Positions 1-9,378 of a stretch of DNA of 64,000 nucleotides are shown here, piece after piece (the first letter of the stretch is position 1; each line of letters opens with the position of its first letter). The notes under the pieces were generated by a model. It had not been told where the DNA came from. It saw only the letters and a program-made list of their open reading frames with translations, and made no database searches. Origin of the DNA: CBDDBK01 sp965225715 (GTDB taxonomy: Bacteria; Bacteroidota; Bacteroidia; Cytophagales; Flammeovirgaceae); NCBI GenBank assembly GCA_965225715.1, contig CBDDBK010000002.1, forward strand, positions 124,001-188,000. Direction: 5' to 3'. The translations under genes were made by a program, and so were the position numbers.

Positions 1-186
1 CTTCAGGTTTTCCTAAATCAACTTTATTGATAACAAAGATATAGCTTTGCTATCATAGAAAATATTTTAAATACATCAATTTTAGTCGGAATTTTGGAGT
101 GGTGTTTGTAAATGCGCTATGCATGTTGTAAATTCGTAATTCAATGGTTCATAAGTTTATAGTTTGCAGGTCTTAATTGAATATCA

Positions 187-1995
187 ATGAAAAACATTAG
201 AAATTTTTGTATTATAGCACATATAGATCACGGGAAAAGTACTTTGGCAGACAGACTCTTAGAAGAAACCAAGACTGTAAGTAATCGCGATATGAAAGCC
301 CAATTGTTAGATGATATGGACTTGGAGCGCGAGCGAGGCATAACCATAAAAAGTCATGCCATTCAAATGCACTATAAAGATGGGGATAACAATTATATCC
401 TAAATTTGATTGATACGCCAGGTCATGTTGATTTTTCCTATGAAGTTTCGAGATCTATTGCGGCTTGTGAAGGTGCTTTATTAATTATTGACTCGGCTCA
501 AGGTATTGAGGCTCAAACAATTTCAAACTTGTATTTAGCTTTAGAACATGATTTAGAAATAATTCCTATTTTAAATAAACTCGATTTACCTAATGCTATG
601 CCTCAAGATGTTAGTGATGAAATTATTGATCTTATTGGTTGTGAGGTAAACGATATTATTCATGCCAGTGGAAAAACAGGACAAGGTGTTAAAGATATTT
701 TGAAAGCTATTATAAAACGTATTCCTTGCCCTAAAGGATGTTTAAATGAGCCACTTCAGGCTTTAATCTTTGACTGTATTTATAATCCTTACCGCGGGGT
801 AGAGGTTTTATTTAGAGTTAAAAATGGACAAATAAATAAAGGTGATAAGGTTAAATTTATTGCTACCGACAAATCTTATGAAGTTGAAGAGGTTGGAATT
901 TTAGGGTTAAATAAAATTGCTAAAGACAATATCCAAGCTGGCGATGTGGGTTATTTAGTATCAGGTATTAAAATTGCTACAGAAGTAAAAGTAGGTGATA
1001 CGATTACAAGTATAGAATCACCTTGTAAAGAAGCCATTAAAGGTTTTGAAGAAGTAAAACCTATGGTTTTTGCAGGTATTTTTCCTATAGATAGTGGAGA
1101 TTTTGAAGGTCTTAGAACAGCTATGGAAAAACTCCAACTCAATGATGCAGCTTTAAGTTGGCAAACGGAAACATCAGATGCCTTAGGCTATGGTTTTCGA
1201 TGTGGATTTTTAGGCATGTTACATCTTGAAATTGTTCAAGAACGTTTCGAAAGAGAATTTAATATTAGCGTTATAACAACCATTCCTTCAGTACGTTATA
1301 AAATTACAACAACTATAGGAGAAACGATATGGGTAGAATCACCTTCCGCCATGCCCTCTACAAGTAATATTCAGCATATAGAAGAACCTTTTGTAAAAAT
1401 TTCTATCATTACTAAAGACACTTATATTGGTAATATTATTAGTTTATGCATGGAAAAAAGAGGTATTATAGAAAACCAAATTTATTTGAGTAAAGACCGA
1501 ATAGAATTGCGTTTCGAAATGCCTTTGGGTGAAATTGCTTTTAATTTTTTTGATCAACTTAAAACAATTTCTAAAGGCTATGCTTCTTTAGATTATGAAT
1601 TTATTGGTTTTAAAATTTCTAAATTAGTAAAATTAAATATATTGTTGAATTCTAATCCCGTAGATGCTTTTTCAACTATTATCCACAGAGATAAAGCGTA
1701 TCAGGCGGGGAAAATAGTTTGTGAAAAGCTAAAAAAATTATTGCCACGCCAACAGTTTGAAATTGCTATTCAAGCTGCTATAGATACAAAGGTTATTGCC
1801 CGCGAAACCGTAAAAGCATTGCGAAAAAATGTGATAGCCAAATGTTATGGAGGCGATATTTCGAGAAAACGTAAATTACTCGAAAAACAAAAGAAAGGTA
1901 AAAAACGTATGCGCCAATTTGGTAATGTTGCTATTCCGCAAGAAGCATTTTCTTCGGTTTTGAAAACAAGCAGTTCGTCTGTGCGTAAAAAATAA
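187..1995 (+). CDS. lepA: Elongation factor 4 (LepA), ribosomal back-translocase GTPase
   Basis: This is a translation factor GTPase that acts on stalled or mis-translocated ribosomes in the cytoplasm. The 602-residue length is normal for LepA. The P-loop AHIDHGKST is at residues 11-19, the switch-II DTPGH at 76-80 and NKLD at 130-133. The basic C-terminal tail (KRKLLEKQKKGKKRM region) is the LepA-specific end that distinguishes it from EF-G. The ATG at 187 gives the expected MKNIRNFCIIAHID beginning. It stands alone, with a gene-free gap on its right. Identification is secure. Confidence 0.98.
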   Translation: MKNIRNFCIIAHIDHGKSTLADRLLEETKTVSNRDMKAQLLDDMDLERERGITIKSHAIQMHYKDGDNNYILNLIDTPGHVDFSYEVSRSIAACEGALLIIDSAQGIEAQTISNLYLALEHDLEIIPILNKLDLPNAMPQDVSDEIIDLIGCEVNDIIHASGKTGQGVKDILKAIIKRIPCPKGCLNEPLQALIFDCIYNPYRGVEVLFRVKNGQINKGDKVKFIATDKSYEVEEVGILGLNKIAKDNIQAGDVGYLVSGIKIATEVKVGDTITSIESPCKEAIKGFEEVKPMVFAGIFPIDSGDFEGLRTAMEKLQLNDAALSWQTETSDALGYGFRCGFLGMLHLEIVQERFEREFNISVITTIPSVRYKITTTIGETIWVESPSAMPSTSNIQHIEEPFVKISIITKDTYIGNIISLCMEKRGIIENQIYLSKDRIELRFEMPLGEIAFNFFDQLKTISKGYASLDYEFIGFKISKLVKLNILLNSNPVDAFSTIIHRDKAYQAGKIVCEKLKKLLPRQQFEIAIQAAIDTKVIARETVKALRKNVIAKCYGGDISRKRKLLEKQKKGKKRMRQFGNVAIPQEAFSSVLKTSSSSVRKK

Positions 1996-2606
1996 TAACT
2001 GATAGTTTTCAATAATGTCCCAAATCATTTAAAAATAAACTATTTAATTGTTTCGTTTTTCAAAATCTTCTGTTCTTTTAATTCTAATTCTTCTAAATAT
2101 TAAGTAGACCATACTAAGAAAACCACCACTATATTTAAATCATTTATATTTAATAGCAAGGCTATATAACTCAAAACATATCTGCATAATAAATTATTTT
2201 TTATCAAAAAAAATATCAATGTAAAAAAATGTAAATAATTAGACTCTATGTAGTAATTTTTTTTTGATAAAGTTTATACTATAATAGATTATTCAGATGT
2301 CATATATTTGCCTAATCTAAAGATTTAAGATAGAAGCTTTAATTTTAAAGAATCTAAGTGTTAGAAAACCTAACCAAATTTTTACCTTTGCTTTGCCTAA
2401 GCTCAACTGCAAAGCATAAAGTTGCTTAGGTCTATAAGATAAAAATACAAATTTATAGCGATGCTATTTTATTTCAGGAAACGGATATTTTCAAATCAAT
2501 GAATTAAAACCTCCAAAAACCATTTTTTAAGTGACATGATTATATCAATACCAACGAATGAATTTTAGAAAATTATTAATTTTATTAATTGAACCATTGT
2601 AAATTT
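1996..2606. other. Gene-free stretch between lepA and trpA
   Basis: About 610 bases of very AT-rich DNA with no convincing gene. It contains one copy of the dispersed intergenic repeat (2454-2550). Just before that is an imperfect inverted repeat (CCTAAGCTCAACT near 2396 against AGTTGCTTAGG near 2420) that could form a hairpin. A minus-strand frame near 2040-2090 reads LEELELKEQKILKNETIK followed by a stop. It is too short to call more than a possible gene remnant. Confidence 0.5.
2454..2550 (+). repeat. Dispersed intergenic repeat, copy R1
   Basis: A copy of the roughly 100-bp family seen at several places in the window. It begins with the near-palindrome TATAGCGATGCTAT, continues with an AT-rich stretch containing GGAAACGGATATTTTC, and ends with TTTTTTAAGTGACATGA. 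Copies at 42448 and 44059 share the first half closely. Copies at 13482, 16598, 30905 and 48497 share both ends. Confidence 0.7.
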
Positions 2607-3389
2607 ATGCCTAATAAAATAGATAGTTTATTTGAAAAGAAAGAGAAAAATATTTTAAGTATTTATTTTACTGCAGGCTTTCCAAATTTAGACTCTACTG
2701 AAAAAATAATTAATAATTTGATTAATAATGGAGTTAATATGATAGAAATTGGAATTCCTTATTCCGACCCATTGGCTGATGGACCTATTATTCAAAGAAG
2801 TACAGAACAGGCACTTAAAAATGGAATGAGTCTTAAAATACTTTTTAAACAACTTAAAAATATTGGGAAAAAAATAGATATACCTTTGATACTTATGGGC
2901 TATTTAAATCCAATTATCCAATTTGGATTTGAGCCATTCATGAAAAAAGCTGCTGATTTAGGCATTAGTGGTTTGATTATTCCAGATCTTCCACCTGAAG
3001 ATTATCTAAAATTTTACCAATCTATATATGAAAAATATAATATCTATCCTATTTATTTAATCACGCCAAGAACCAATTTAGAACGTATTTATTATTTAGA
3101 TAGGATAAGCAGAGGGTTTCTATATATGGTTTCTTCGGCTAGTATTACTGGGGTAAATTTGAAAAATTCCATCGATCAAGAAACCTATTTTCAAAAAATT
3201 AAAAATTTGAACCTTAAAAATAATAGGCTTATAGGTTTTGGAATTAAAGATAACAAAACATTTAAAACTGCTTGTCAATATGCTTCGGGTGCTATCATAG
3301 GAAGTGCTTTTATAAATGCTATAAAAGATTTAAAAAAAACGACTTTAGAAAAAAAAATTAAAGAATTTATACATACTGTCAAAAATTAA
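2607..3389 (+). CDS. trpA: Tryptophan synthase alpha chain
   Basis: Cleaves indole-3-glycerol phosphate to indole and glyceraldehyde 3-phosphate, passing indole to TrpB. The signature EIGIPYSDPLADGP carries the two catalytic acidic residues, Glu in EIG and Asp in LAD. The phosphate-binding Gly/Ser loops (VSSASITG, GSAF) are visible later. I chose the ATG at 2607, which gives MPNKIDSLFEKKEKNIL, the usual beginning. The same frame can be read from a TTG at 2589, but this only adds an unlikely hexapeptide. No other trp gene is adjacent; the next gene starts 15 bases downstream and may be co-transcribed. Confidence 0.96.
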   Translation: MPNKIDSLFEKKEKNILSIYFTAGFPNLDSTEKIINNLINNGVNMIEIGIPYSDPLADGPIIQRSTEQALKNGMSLKILFKQLKNIGKKIDIPLILMGYLNPIIQFGFEPFMKKAADLGISGLIIPDLPPEDYLKFYQSIYEKYNIYPIYLITPRTNLERIYYLDRISRGFLYMVSSASITGVNLKNSIDQETYFQKIKNLNLKNNRLIGFGIKDNKTFKTACQYASGAIIGSAFINAIKDLKKTTLEKKIKEFIHTVKN

Positions 3390-3404
3390 AATTATTAATT
3401 TAAT

Positions 3405-4481
3405 ATGAAGAATGTAGCTATTTTTGAAGAACTACAAAATCAATTACAGAAACAGATTCTCATTTTGGATGGAGCCATGGGAACGATGATTCAACAGTAT
3501 CAATTATCGGAAAAAGACTTTAGAGGCGATCGCTTTCGAGACCACCCCAAAGCCTTGCAAGGTAATAATGATATTTTAAGTCTTACCCGTCCGGATATTA
3601 TAGAAGCTATTCATTTGGTATACTTAGAAGCAGGAGCAAATATTATTGAAACAAATACCTTTAGTAGTACTTCTATCGCTCAACAGGATTACAAACTCGA
3701 TTCTAAAGTTGTCTTTGACATGAATAAAGCCTCGGCTAAAATTGCTAAAGAGACAGCTAAAAAATTTCAAAAAACAACTAAACGCAATATCTATGTAGCA
3801 GGGGCTTTAGGACCTACGAATAGAACTGCCTCTATATCCCCTGATGTTAATGAACCTGCTAAAAGGAATATTACTTTTGAACAATTAGTAGAGGCTTATT
3901 ATGAACAAGTTAAAGCATTAGTAATTGGAGGAGTTGACCTAATATTAGTAGAAACTATTTTTGACACACTAAATGCAAAAGCTGCTTTTTTTGGAATTAC
4001 TCAATTTTTTGAAGATAAGCATATAACCTTGCCTTGTATTGCTTCAGGAACAATTACCGATATGAGTGGACGAACTTTATCGGGACAAACCTTAGAGGCT
4101 TTTATGATTTCTTTATCTCATGTGCCTTTATTGGCAATAGGGCTTAATTGTGCTTTAGGGGCAAAAGAAATGCAGCCTCATATTAAAATATTAGCCGAGA
4201 AAGCCAATTGTTACACAAGCCTTTATCCCAATGCTGGGCTGCCTAACGAATTTGGAGCTTATGATCAAACTCCGGAAGAGATGGGCGAAGAATTGAGACC
4301 TTTTTTAGAAAAAAAATGGATTAATATTGTGGGAGGTTGTTGTGGAACAACACCCGAACATATTAGGTGTATTGCTGACATAGCCAAAACATGTAAACCT
4401 AGAGAATTAGAAGTTACAAGTTTGTATAATTCCAGCCTTGCTATTAAAAATAAAGAGAGAATATTTTCTTATTCTCAATGA
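3405..4481 (+). CDS. Homocysteine S-methyltransferase module (N-terminal part of MetH as a separate gene)
   Basis: A 358-residue TIM-barrel domain that transfers a methyl group to homocysteine. The zinc-binding cysteines are visible as GLNC (Cys249) and GGCCG (Cys312, Cys313). The start region LDGAMGTMIQ is typical of MetH. In many Bacteroidota MetH is split, with this module on one gene and the folate, B12 and reactivation domains on another. The second gene is not in this window, so the split is inferred from length. The last 14 or so codons (4435-4481) lie in a 50-base sequence repeated at 12797-12846, so the natural C-terminus may have been replaced by repeat DNA. Confidence 0.92.
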   Translation: MKNVAIFEELQNQLQKQILILDGAMGTMIQQYQLSEKDFRGDRFRDHPKALQGNNDILSLTRPDIIEAIHLVYLEAGANIIETNTFSSTSIAQQDYKLDSKVVFDMNKASAKIAKETAKKFQKTTKRNIYVAGALGPTNRTASISPDVNEPAKRNITFEQLVEAYYEQVKALVIGGVDLILVETIFDTLNAKAAFFGITQFFEDKHITLPCIASGTITDMSGRTLSGQTLEAFMISLSHVPLLAIGLNCALGAKEMQPHIKILAEKANCYTSLYPNAGLPNEFGAYDQTPEEMGEELRPFLEKKWINIVGGCCGTTPEHIRCIADIAKTCKPRELEVTSLYNSSLAIKNKERIFSYSQ

Positions 4482-4484
4482 CTT
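4435..4484 (+). repeat. 50-base repeat shared with 12797-12846
   Basis: Bases 4435-4484 match 12797-12846 at 47 of 50 positions by direct alignment. Here the repeat encodes the last codons of the homocysteine methyltransferase and its stop. At the other site it is non-coding DNA upstream of aroB. Confidence 0.75.
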
Positions 4485-4487
4485 TAA

Positions 4488-4575
4488 TATAGTAATGCTA
4501 TTTTTATCTTGGAAATGGTTATTTTTCAAATAAAATATTATATCTAAAAAATCCTTTTTTTATTCTTAATTAGAA
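4488..4575 (+). repeat. Dispersed intergenic repeat, copy R4 (diverged)
   Basis: Begins TATAGTAATGCTATTTTTATC, continues through GGAAATGGTTATTTTTCAAA, and ends near AAAAAATCCTTTTTTTATT. It matches the first half of copies R1 and R3 and lies between two convergent genes. The GTGAC tail of the other copies is missing. Confidence 0.5.
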
Positions 4576-4589
4576 GGTCTTATTAAATT

Positions 4590-5252
4590 CTATTTTTTAG
4601 TTTCAATAATCTCTGTTAATCTAATGATTAGATATATAGTTATACTAAGAAATGAAATCATGAAAGCTATAAAAAACCATAGTATTGGATAATCTTTAAG
4701 ATAAAATGGTTTAAAAGCAGTTTTTTTTCTTATATCTGGACGTTTAATCTCTGAAAGATTATCGTCTTGTTGTGCAGTGGTTTTCAATTTTTCACTTTCT
4801 ATTTCTATATACTTCAAAATAGTAATAATTTCTTCATTACTAAAATCTTGATCTGGCATGATAATTTTATTATTTTGATTAAAAATAGCTATAGCTTGCT
4901 GGTCTCCATTATTTATAAGTGTTTGGGAAGAACGAATAAAATTGATTAACCATTCTTGCTCATATTTCTCATGAACATCTTGCAAGGCAGGTCCAATTAA
5001 TTTTTTATCTAAAGCATGACACGCGGCACAAGCACTTTTAAAAAAATCTTCACCTATTTTCCCATCTAACACTCCAGAAGAATCATTTTCTAAAGCCACA
5101 TTTATATTTTGAGAATTAATATCTCCATTTGTACCTGTACTTTTTGTACTATCTATTTCATTATCAAAATTTTTGACAACTTTTTCTTGTGCTAATAAAA
5201 CACTGTTTGTCAAAAAAAGTAGTCCTAAAACTATATTAATCAAACTTTTCAT
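4590..5252 (-). CDS. Membrane-anchored c-type cytochrome of the oxidase operon
   Basis: A 220-residue exported protein. It has an N-terminal signal peptide ending near LLAQ, a low-complexity linker, one heme-binding motif CAACH at residues 75-79 and a later Met in IIMPDQDF as the likely second axial ligand. A C-terminal membrane helix (about 190-212) anchors it. It is the last gene of the minus-strand oxidase operon, 2 bases after the SCO gene. It is therefore probably an electron donor to the ba3-type oxidase; this role is inferred from context. Confidence 0.85.
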   Translation of the reverse strand: MKSLINIVLGLLFLTNSVLLAQEKVVKNFDNEIDSTKSTGTNGDINSQNINVALENDSSGVLDGKIGEDFFKSACAACHALDKKLIGPALQDVHEKYEQEWLINFIRSSQTLINNGDQQAIAIFNQNNKIIMPDQDFSNEEIITILKYIEIESEKLKTTAQQDDNLSEIKRPDIRKKTAFKPFYLKDYPILWFFIAFMISFLSITIYLIIRLTEIIETKK

Positions 5253-5254
5253 GG

Positions 5255-5920
5255 TTATTTTTTAATTTTATTTAGTCTTTTAATATCGTATATTAATTGT
5301 TTAACCTCAGAAGTATTTGTTCCATCATAATACCCTCTTATTTGTCTTTGTTGATCGATAAGCACGAGTTTTTCACTATGGATAAAATCAATAGTATTTT
5401 TGTCACTATCTTGGGCAGTAAGGAAATATCCTTTTCGTGCCAAGCGATAAATATCTTGTTTTTGTCCTGTTAAAAAAAACCATTTATTTTTTTTTGCATC
5501 ATAAATATTAGCATACTCATTTAAACGCTCTACACTATCTCGTCTGGGATCTACAGTATAAGACAGAATAATAACTTGCTCATTATCATAAAATTCACGT
5601 TGTATTTTCTGAAGAGACGCAGACATTTCAGGACAAATTGTAGTACAATGAGTAAAAAAGAAATTAGCTATAATGATATTTCCCCATAAATCTTTAGATA
5701 AAATATCTTCTCCTTTTTGAGTGGTAAAGGTAAAATCAGGTATAGTATGGTAAATAGTTGTTTTATTGTTTTGTTGTACAGGACCTAAAATAGGCAAAGG
5801 TTGTATTTTTTTATGGTATAATTTTATAGTAAAATAAGCAACCGTCGGTACAGCAAAAACAATAAGGATAAATAAAGTTATCTTATTCATTTGTTTTATT
5901 TTATCTTGATATTTCTCCAT
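5255..5920 (-). CDS. SCO1/SenC-family copper chaperone for cytochrome oxidase
   Basis: A membrane-tethered thioredoxin-fold protein that delivers copper to the CuA site of oxidase subunit II. The copper ligands are visible: CTTIC (Cys92, Cys96) and His181 in FIHSEK. One N-terminal anchor helix spans about residues 12-32. An internal ATG (Met11, position 5890) would also leave the anchor intact and may be the true start. It sits between subunit I and the cytochrome c gene, which fits CuA assembly. Confidence 0.93.
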   Translation of the reverse strand: MEKYQDKIKQMNKITLFILIVFAVPTVAYFTIKLYHKKIQPLPILGPVQQNNKTTIYHTIPDFTFTTQKGEDILSKDLWGNIIIANFFFTHCTTICPEMSASLQKIQREFYDNEQVIILSYTVDPRRDSVERLNEYANIYDAKKNKWFFLTGQKQDIYRLARKGYFLTAQDSDKNTIDFIHSEKLVLIDQQRQIRGYYDGTNTSEVKQLIYDIKRLNKIKK

Positions 5921-5937
5921 ATTTAATATTTGGATTA

Positions 5938-7623
5938 CTATTTGTCTAATGGTAATGGATTTTGAGGACTAAAAGCAGGTGCCCCAGAACCTGTATATTC
6001 AAATATATCTAAAACTGCTGGAATATAAGCCAACAAAATAATAGCTATCATAATGATAATCCAGGGCTTAAAAGAATCAAAAAGAGAAATACGCGGTTCA
6101 TCATGGTAAGCCTCACTAACAGGAAAAGATAATCCGATTTCTTCTTTCTTTTTACCAAACCAAATACTCAAAAAAGATATAGAATAAAATACAAAAGCCA
6201 AACCCATAATCAATCCACCTATAAGTCCAAGCATGGTTGTTGGTACCCAATCTGGACGGTAAAGTGGACTTTCTGGATTTAAATAACTTATACCTAAATT
6301 AGTACGTCTTGGTTCCCCGATTAAACCACCCCACATTAATCCTGTTGAAAAAATAAAAATGCCGACTGTCCAAAGATAAGGCACACAAACATTAAGATTG
6401 GGAGTCAATGATTTTCTACCCATCAAATTTTCTACTAAAAAAATACTCATTCCGATTATAGCCAAGAAAACAGGACCCGCGACGGTCATATGAAAATGTC
6501 CAGGTATAAAAGCTGTGTTATGAACCAAGGCATTTAAACTATAAGAAGCATTAACCAAACCTGTAAAACCACCAAAAATAAACAGAATTAATCCACACAT
6601 CATATAAGCAAATAGATATCTATTTTTATCAAAATAAGGCTGCTTAAATAGCCAAATTAATCGACCTTTTATGCCTTTTGTCCAAGCAGCATACTCTAAA
6701 GAAGCTGCTATAGTAAAGGCAGTTATAAAACTTGGTATAGCTATTCCAAAAGTTAAAATCCCTTGCATAATTTTAACTCCTTTGGTGATACTTGGTTCTC
6801 CAAACTGATGATGTACACCAACAGGTATAGACAACAGCAAAAAAAGGAAAAAAGCAACTCGACCAGCCAGGTCTGAATAAAGTTTACCGCCTGCAAGTTT
6901 TGGTAACATGGTATAAAACATGATATAAGCAGGTAACAACCAAAAATAGACCAAGGCATGACCAAAAAACCAAAATAACGTTCTGGCAAGAGGTACATTA
7001 ATTGTTTTTGTCCAGCCCATAGACCAAGGAAGTAAAAGCACTAATATTTCATAAGCTACTGATAAAGTGCAGACAAACCAGACTATAAACGTAACCAAAA
7101 TACCAATCACAGCTAAAGGTGTTTTAGTCTTTGCATGTGTCTTTTTCCATTTTAAATAAATAGGTATCCAAGAAAAAAAAGCAACCCAAGAACCAACAAC
7201 TAATAAAGCTGCCCCTAAATAAAATAAAGGGTGTGCTTTTAAAGGTGGATAAAAAGTGTATAATACAGAAGCTTTCCCTGCTAACATTGCCCATGCTGCC
7301 ATTACAGTACCAATAAGCATAAGATACATAGATAGGTTAACTAACCATTTTTTAGGTTCTAATTTTAAATGGTAAGCAATAAGAGCATGCCCAAAGGCAA
7401 CGGCAAAAAAAGTTGTTAAGACTATAGCATTAATAACGCCATGAAGAGTCAGTCCTTGATAATAATCTAAACCCGCATAAGCTGACTGAGAAAGTAAACC
7501 AGAGCGGTATATAACTTGTAAAATACCATGATAAACACCCAATAGCAGCAATAATATTGGAATACTAATCTCTATAAGGATAACATTTCTAAGATTTGAA
7601 GAAATTTTTATCTTGTCTAACAT
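5938..7623 (-). CDS. cbaA: Cytochrome c oxidase subunit I, ba3 (B) type
   Basis: The catalytic heme-copper subunit reduces oxygen to water and pumps protons in the inner membrane. Its 561 residues and roughly 13 helices match the Thermus ba3 class rather than the larger aa3 class. Visible ligands and markers are HGVINA (low-spin heme His), GHALVYFWLLPAY (CuB His with the cross-linked Tyr pattern), VHHQF (CuB His pair) and PGHFHMT (heme ligands). Subunit II is upstream in the same operon but is separated from this gene by two Uma2 genes. There is a 17-base gap to the upstream gene. Confidence 0.95.
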   Translation of the reverse strand: MLDKIKISSNLRNVILIEISIPILLLLLGVYHGILQVIYRSGLLSQSAYAGLDYYQGLTLHGVINAIVLTTFFAVAFGHALIAYHLKLEPKKWLVNLSMYLMLIGTVMAAWAMLAGKASVLYTFYPPLKAHPLFYLGAALLVVGSWVAFFSWIPIYLKWKKTHAKTKTPLAVIGILVTFIVWFVCTLSVAYEILVLLLPWSMGWTKTINVPLARTLFWFFGHALVYFWLLPAYIMFYTMLPKLAGGKLYSDLAGRVAFFLFLLLSIPVGVHHQFGEPSITKGVKIMQGILTFGIAIPSFITAFTIAASLEYAAWTKGIKGRLIWLFKQPYFDKNRYLFAYMMCGLILFIFGGFTGLVNASYSLNALVHNTAFIPGHFHMTVAGPVFLAIIGMSIFLVENLMGRKSLTPNLNVCVPYLWTVGIFIFSTGLMWGGLIGEPRRTNLGISYLNPESPLYRPDWVPTTMLGLIGGLIMGLAFVFYSISFLSIWFGKKKEEIGLSFPVSEAYHDEPRISLFDSFKPWIIIMIAIILLAYIPAVLDIFEYTGSGAPAFSPQNPLPLDK

Positions 7624-7640
7624 ATCATGAAAATTAAGAG

Positions 7641-8231
7641 CTACAAATTATGAAAATTAAAAATATTTTTTAAATCGAATTGAAGTCCGTTGAAAACAAT
7701 TGATTCGATCTTATCATTTTCAGTAAATGGTTTTAAACCAATGTATTCCCCCTTTTCATTTAGAACATAAATGGATACATTTTTTTCATCAGGTCGGACA
7801 ATCCAATATTCTTTCACGCTTGCTTCTTCGTAAATATTAAGTTTATCTTTAAGGTCTCTTTTGGAGTTTCCCGGTGATAAAATTTCTATAACCAAATCAG
7901 GCGCACCTTCTGCTCCACGCTTATCTATTTTATTTTTATCGCAAAAGACGCATAAATCGGGCTGAACAACAGTGTACATCTTATCACCTTTGGGAATGGG
8001 TAAACGAACATCAAAAGGGGCTAAAAAAACTCTACAGGGTTTGTTTTTAAAATATTGTCGTAATTCAACATGTAAGTCACCTAATATGGTTTGATGTCCC
8101 GTATTGGGAGCGGCCATTTTAAAAACTTTACCTTTGAGCAATTCAACACGCTCTTCAAATTTCCAAGATAAATAATCAGTATACGTATACAATTTATCTA
8201 TATTGAGTTGGCTAAATTGGTTAATTTGCAT
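7641..8231 (-). CDS. Uma2-family (DUF820) PD-(D/E)XK protein, copy 1
   Basis: A 196-residue protein of the Uma2 family, which has the fold of restriction-type nucleases; the cellular role of the family is not known. Family marks are APFDVRLP, VVQPDLCVF, PDLVIEILSPG (acidic metal ligands) followed by the Lys in DKLNIYEE, and EYWIVRP. It is very similar over its whole length to the next gene upstream, so the pair is a recent tandem duplication. Both lie inside the oxidase operon between subunits II and I and are probably co-transcribed. A respiratory role is not implied. Confidence 0.88.
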   Translation of the reverse strand: MQINQFSQLNIDKLYTYTDYLSWKFEERVELLKGKVFKMAAPNTGHQTILGDLHVELRQYFKNKPCRVFLAPFDVRLPIPKGDKMYTVVQPDLCVFCDKNKIDKRGAEGAPDLVIEILSPGNSKRDLKDKLNIYEEASVKEYWIVRPDEKNVSIYVLNEKGEYIGLKPFTENDKIESIVFNGLQFDLKNIFNFHNL

Positions 8232-8244
8232 ATTCTCTATTTGA

Positions 8245-8826
8245 TTAAAAACTAAAAATATGTTTTAACTCAAATTGAAGTCCATCAAAGGCCGCTGATT
8301 GAAGTTTATCATCTTCGGTAAATGGTTTTAAACCAACATATTCTCCTTTTTCATCTAGAACATAAATGGATACATTTTTTTCATCAGGTCGAACAATCCA
8401 ATATTCTTTTATGCCAGATTCTTCGTAAATATTAAGTTTGTCTTTGGTGTCTCTTTTCGAGTTTCCCGGTGATAAAATTTCTATAACCAAATCAGGCGCA
8501 CCTTCTGCTCCACGCTTATCTATCTTATTTTTATCGCAAAAAACGCATAAATCAGGCTGAACAACAGTGTACATCTTATCACCTTTGGGAATGGGTAAAC
8601 GAACATCAAAAGGAGCATAAAATAATCGGCAAGGCTTATTTTTAAAATACTGTCGTAACTCAATATACAAATCACCAGATATCGTTTGATGTCCCGTATT
8701 GGGGGCTGCCATCTTAAAAACTTTACCTTTGAGCAATTCGACACGCTCTTCAAATTTCCAAGATAAATAATCAGTATATGTATATAGTTTATTAAGATTC
8801 AGTTGACTAAATTGGGTAATTTGCAT
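8245..8826 (-). CDS. Uma2-family (DUF820) PD-(D/E)XK protein, copy 2
   Basis: A 193-residue paralogue of the neighbouring Uma2 gene, sharing nearly all residues of the core including PDLVIEILSPG and EYWIVRPDEKN. It differs mainly in the last 30 residues. Thirteen bases separate the two genes. In many bacteria Uma2 genes occur in expanded, dispersed sets. Here the pair interrupts the oxidase gene order, which suggests insertion. I see no inverted repeats or transposase around them. Confidence 0.88.
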   Translation of the reverse strand: MQITQFSQLNLNKLYTYTDYLSWKFEERVELLKGKVFKMAAPNTGHQTISGDLYIELRQYFKNKPCRLFYAPFDVRLPIPKGDKMYTVVQPDLCVFCDKNKIDKRGAEGAPDLVIEILSPGNSKRDTKDKLNIYEESGIKEYWIVRPDEKNVSIYVLDEKGEYVGLKPFTEDDKLQSAAFDGLQFELKHIFSF

Positions 8827-8880
8827 AATTCTACTGCTATTTTAAAATACTCTATAAAATCTTTTTTTAAGTGAAATGAC

Positions 8881-9336
8881 TTATAAAGAACCCTGAGAAT
8901 AGTTAACAATAATTTCAGCTTCCATTTGCTCGTGTCCAAAGCCACAATATTCGTGACATACAATTTTATAAATACCGGGCTTATCAAATGTGACCGTTGT
9001 TTTACTAACCCCTCCATATACGGCCATAAGGTTAACATTTTTTTCAAAAATATGAAAACCATGAACCACATCTTTAGAAGTCAAAAATATATCAACTTCG
9101 CTACCTACTGGCAAGAAAATTTCATTTGGCTCGAAAGACCACATCTTTGCTACACAAAAGATTTGAAAAGTTGTACTATCTATTTGACTTATTTTAGGTT
9201 CTTCATAAATAGCATCATAAGGAATACATTCAGGTATGTCTGTTTGAGCACCTTGAGACGACCATAAAGTTGCAAATAAAAATAATATTAATATTCCTCC
9301 AGTTAGGAATAAAGCTATTTTTTCATACTTATCCAT
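8881..9336 (-). CDS. cbaB: Cytochrome c oxidase subunit II (CuA), ba3 type
   Basis: Carries the binuclear CuA centre that takes electrons from cytochrome c. The protein is short (151 residues) with one N-terminal membrane helix (about 7-26), as in ba3 oxidases. The CuA ligands are all present: His92 in VVHGF, then the CHEYC...H..M cluster with Cys127, Glu129, Cys131, His135 and Met138. It follows the universal stress gene by 42 bases and precedes the Uma2 pair. Confidence 0.95.
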   Translation of the reverse strand: MDKYEKIALFLTGGILILFLFATLWSSQGAQTDIPECIPYDAIYEEPKISQIDSTTFQIFCVAKMWSFEPNEIFLPVGSEVDIFLTSKDVVHGFHIFEKNVNLMAVYGGVSKTTVTFDKPGIYKIVCHEYCGFGHEQMEAEIIVNYSQGSL

Positions 9337-9378
9337 GTTATCAAGTAATTGTTATAAAAGTTAATAATAAACAAAATA

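Noticed and set aside
2589..2606. Upstream TTG start for trpA
   Set aside because: Adds six residues not expected in the family; the ATG at 2607 gives the normal N-terminus.
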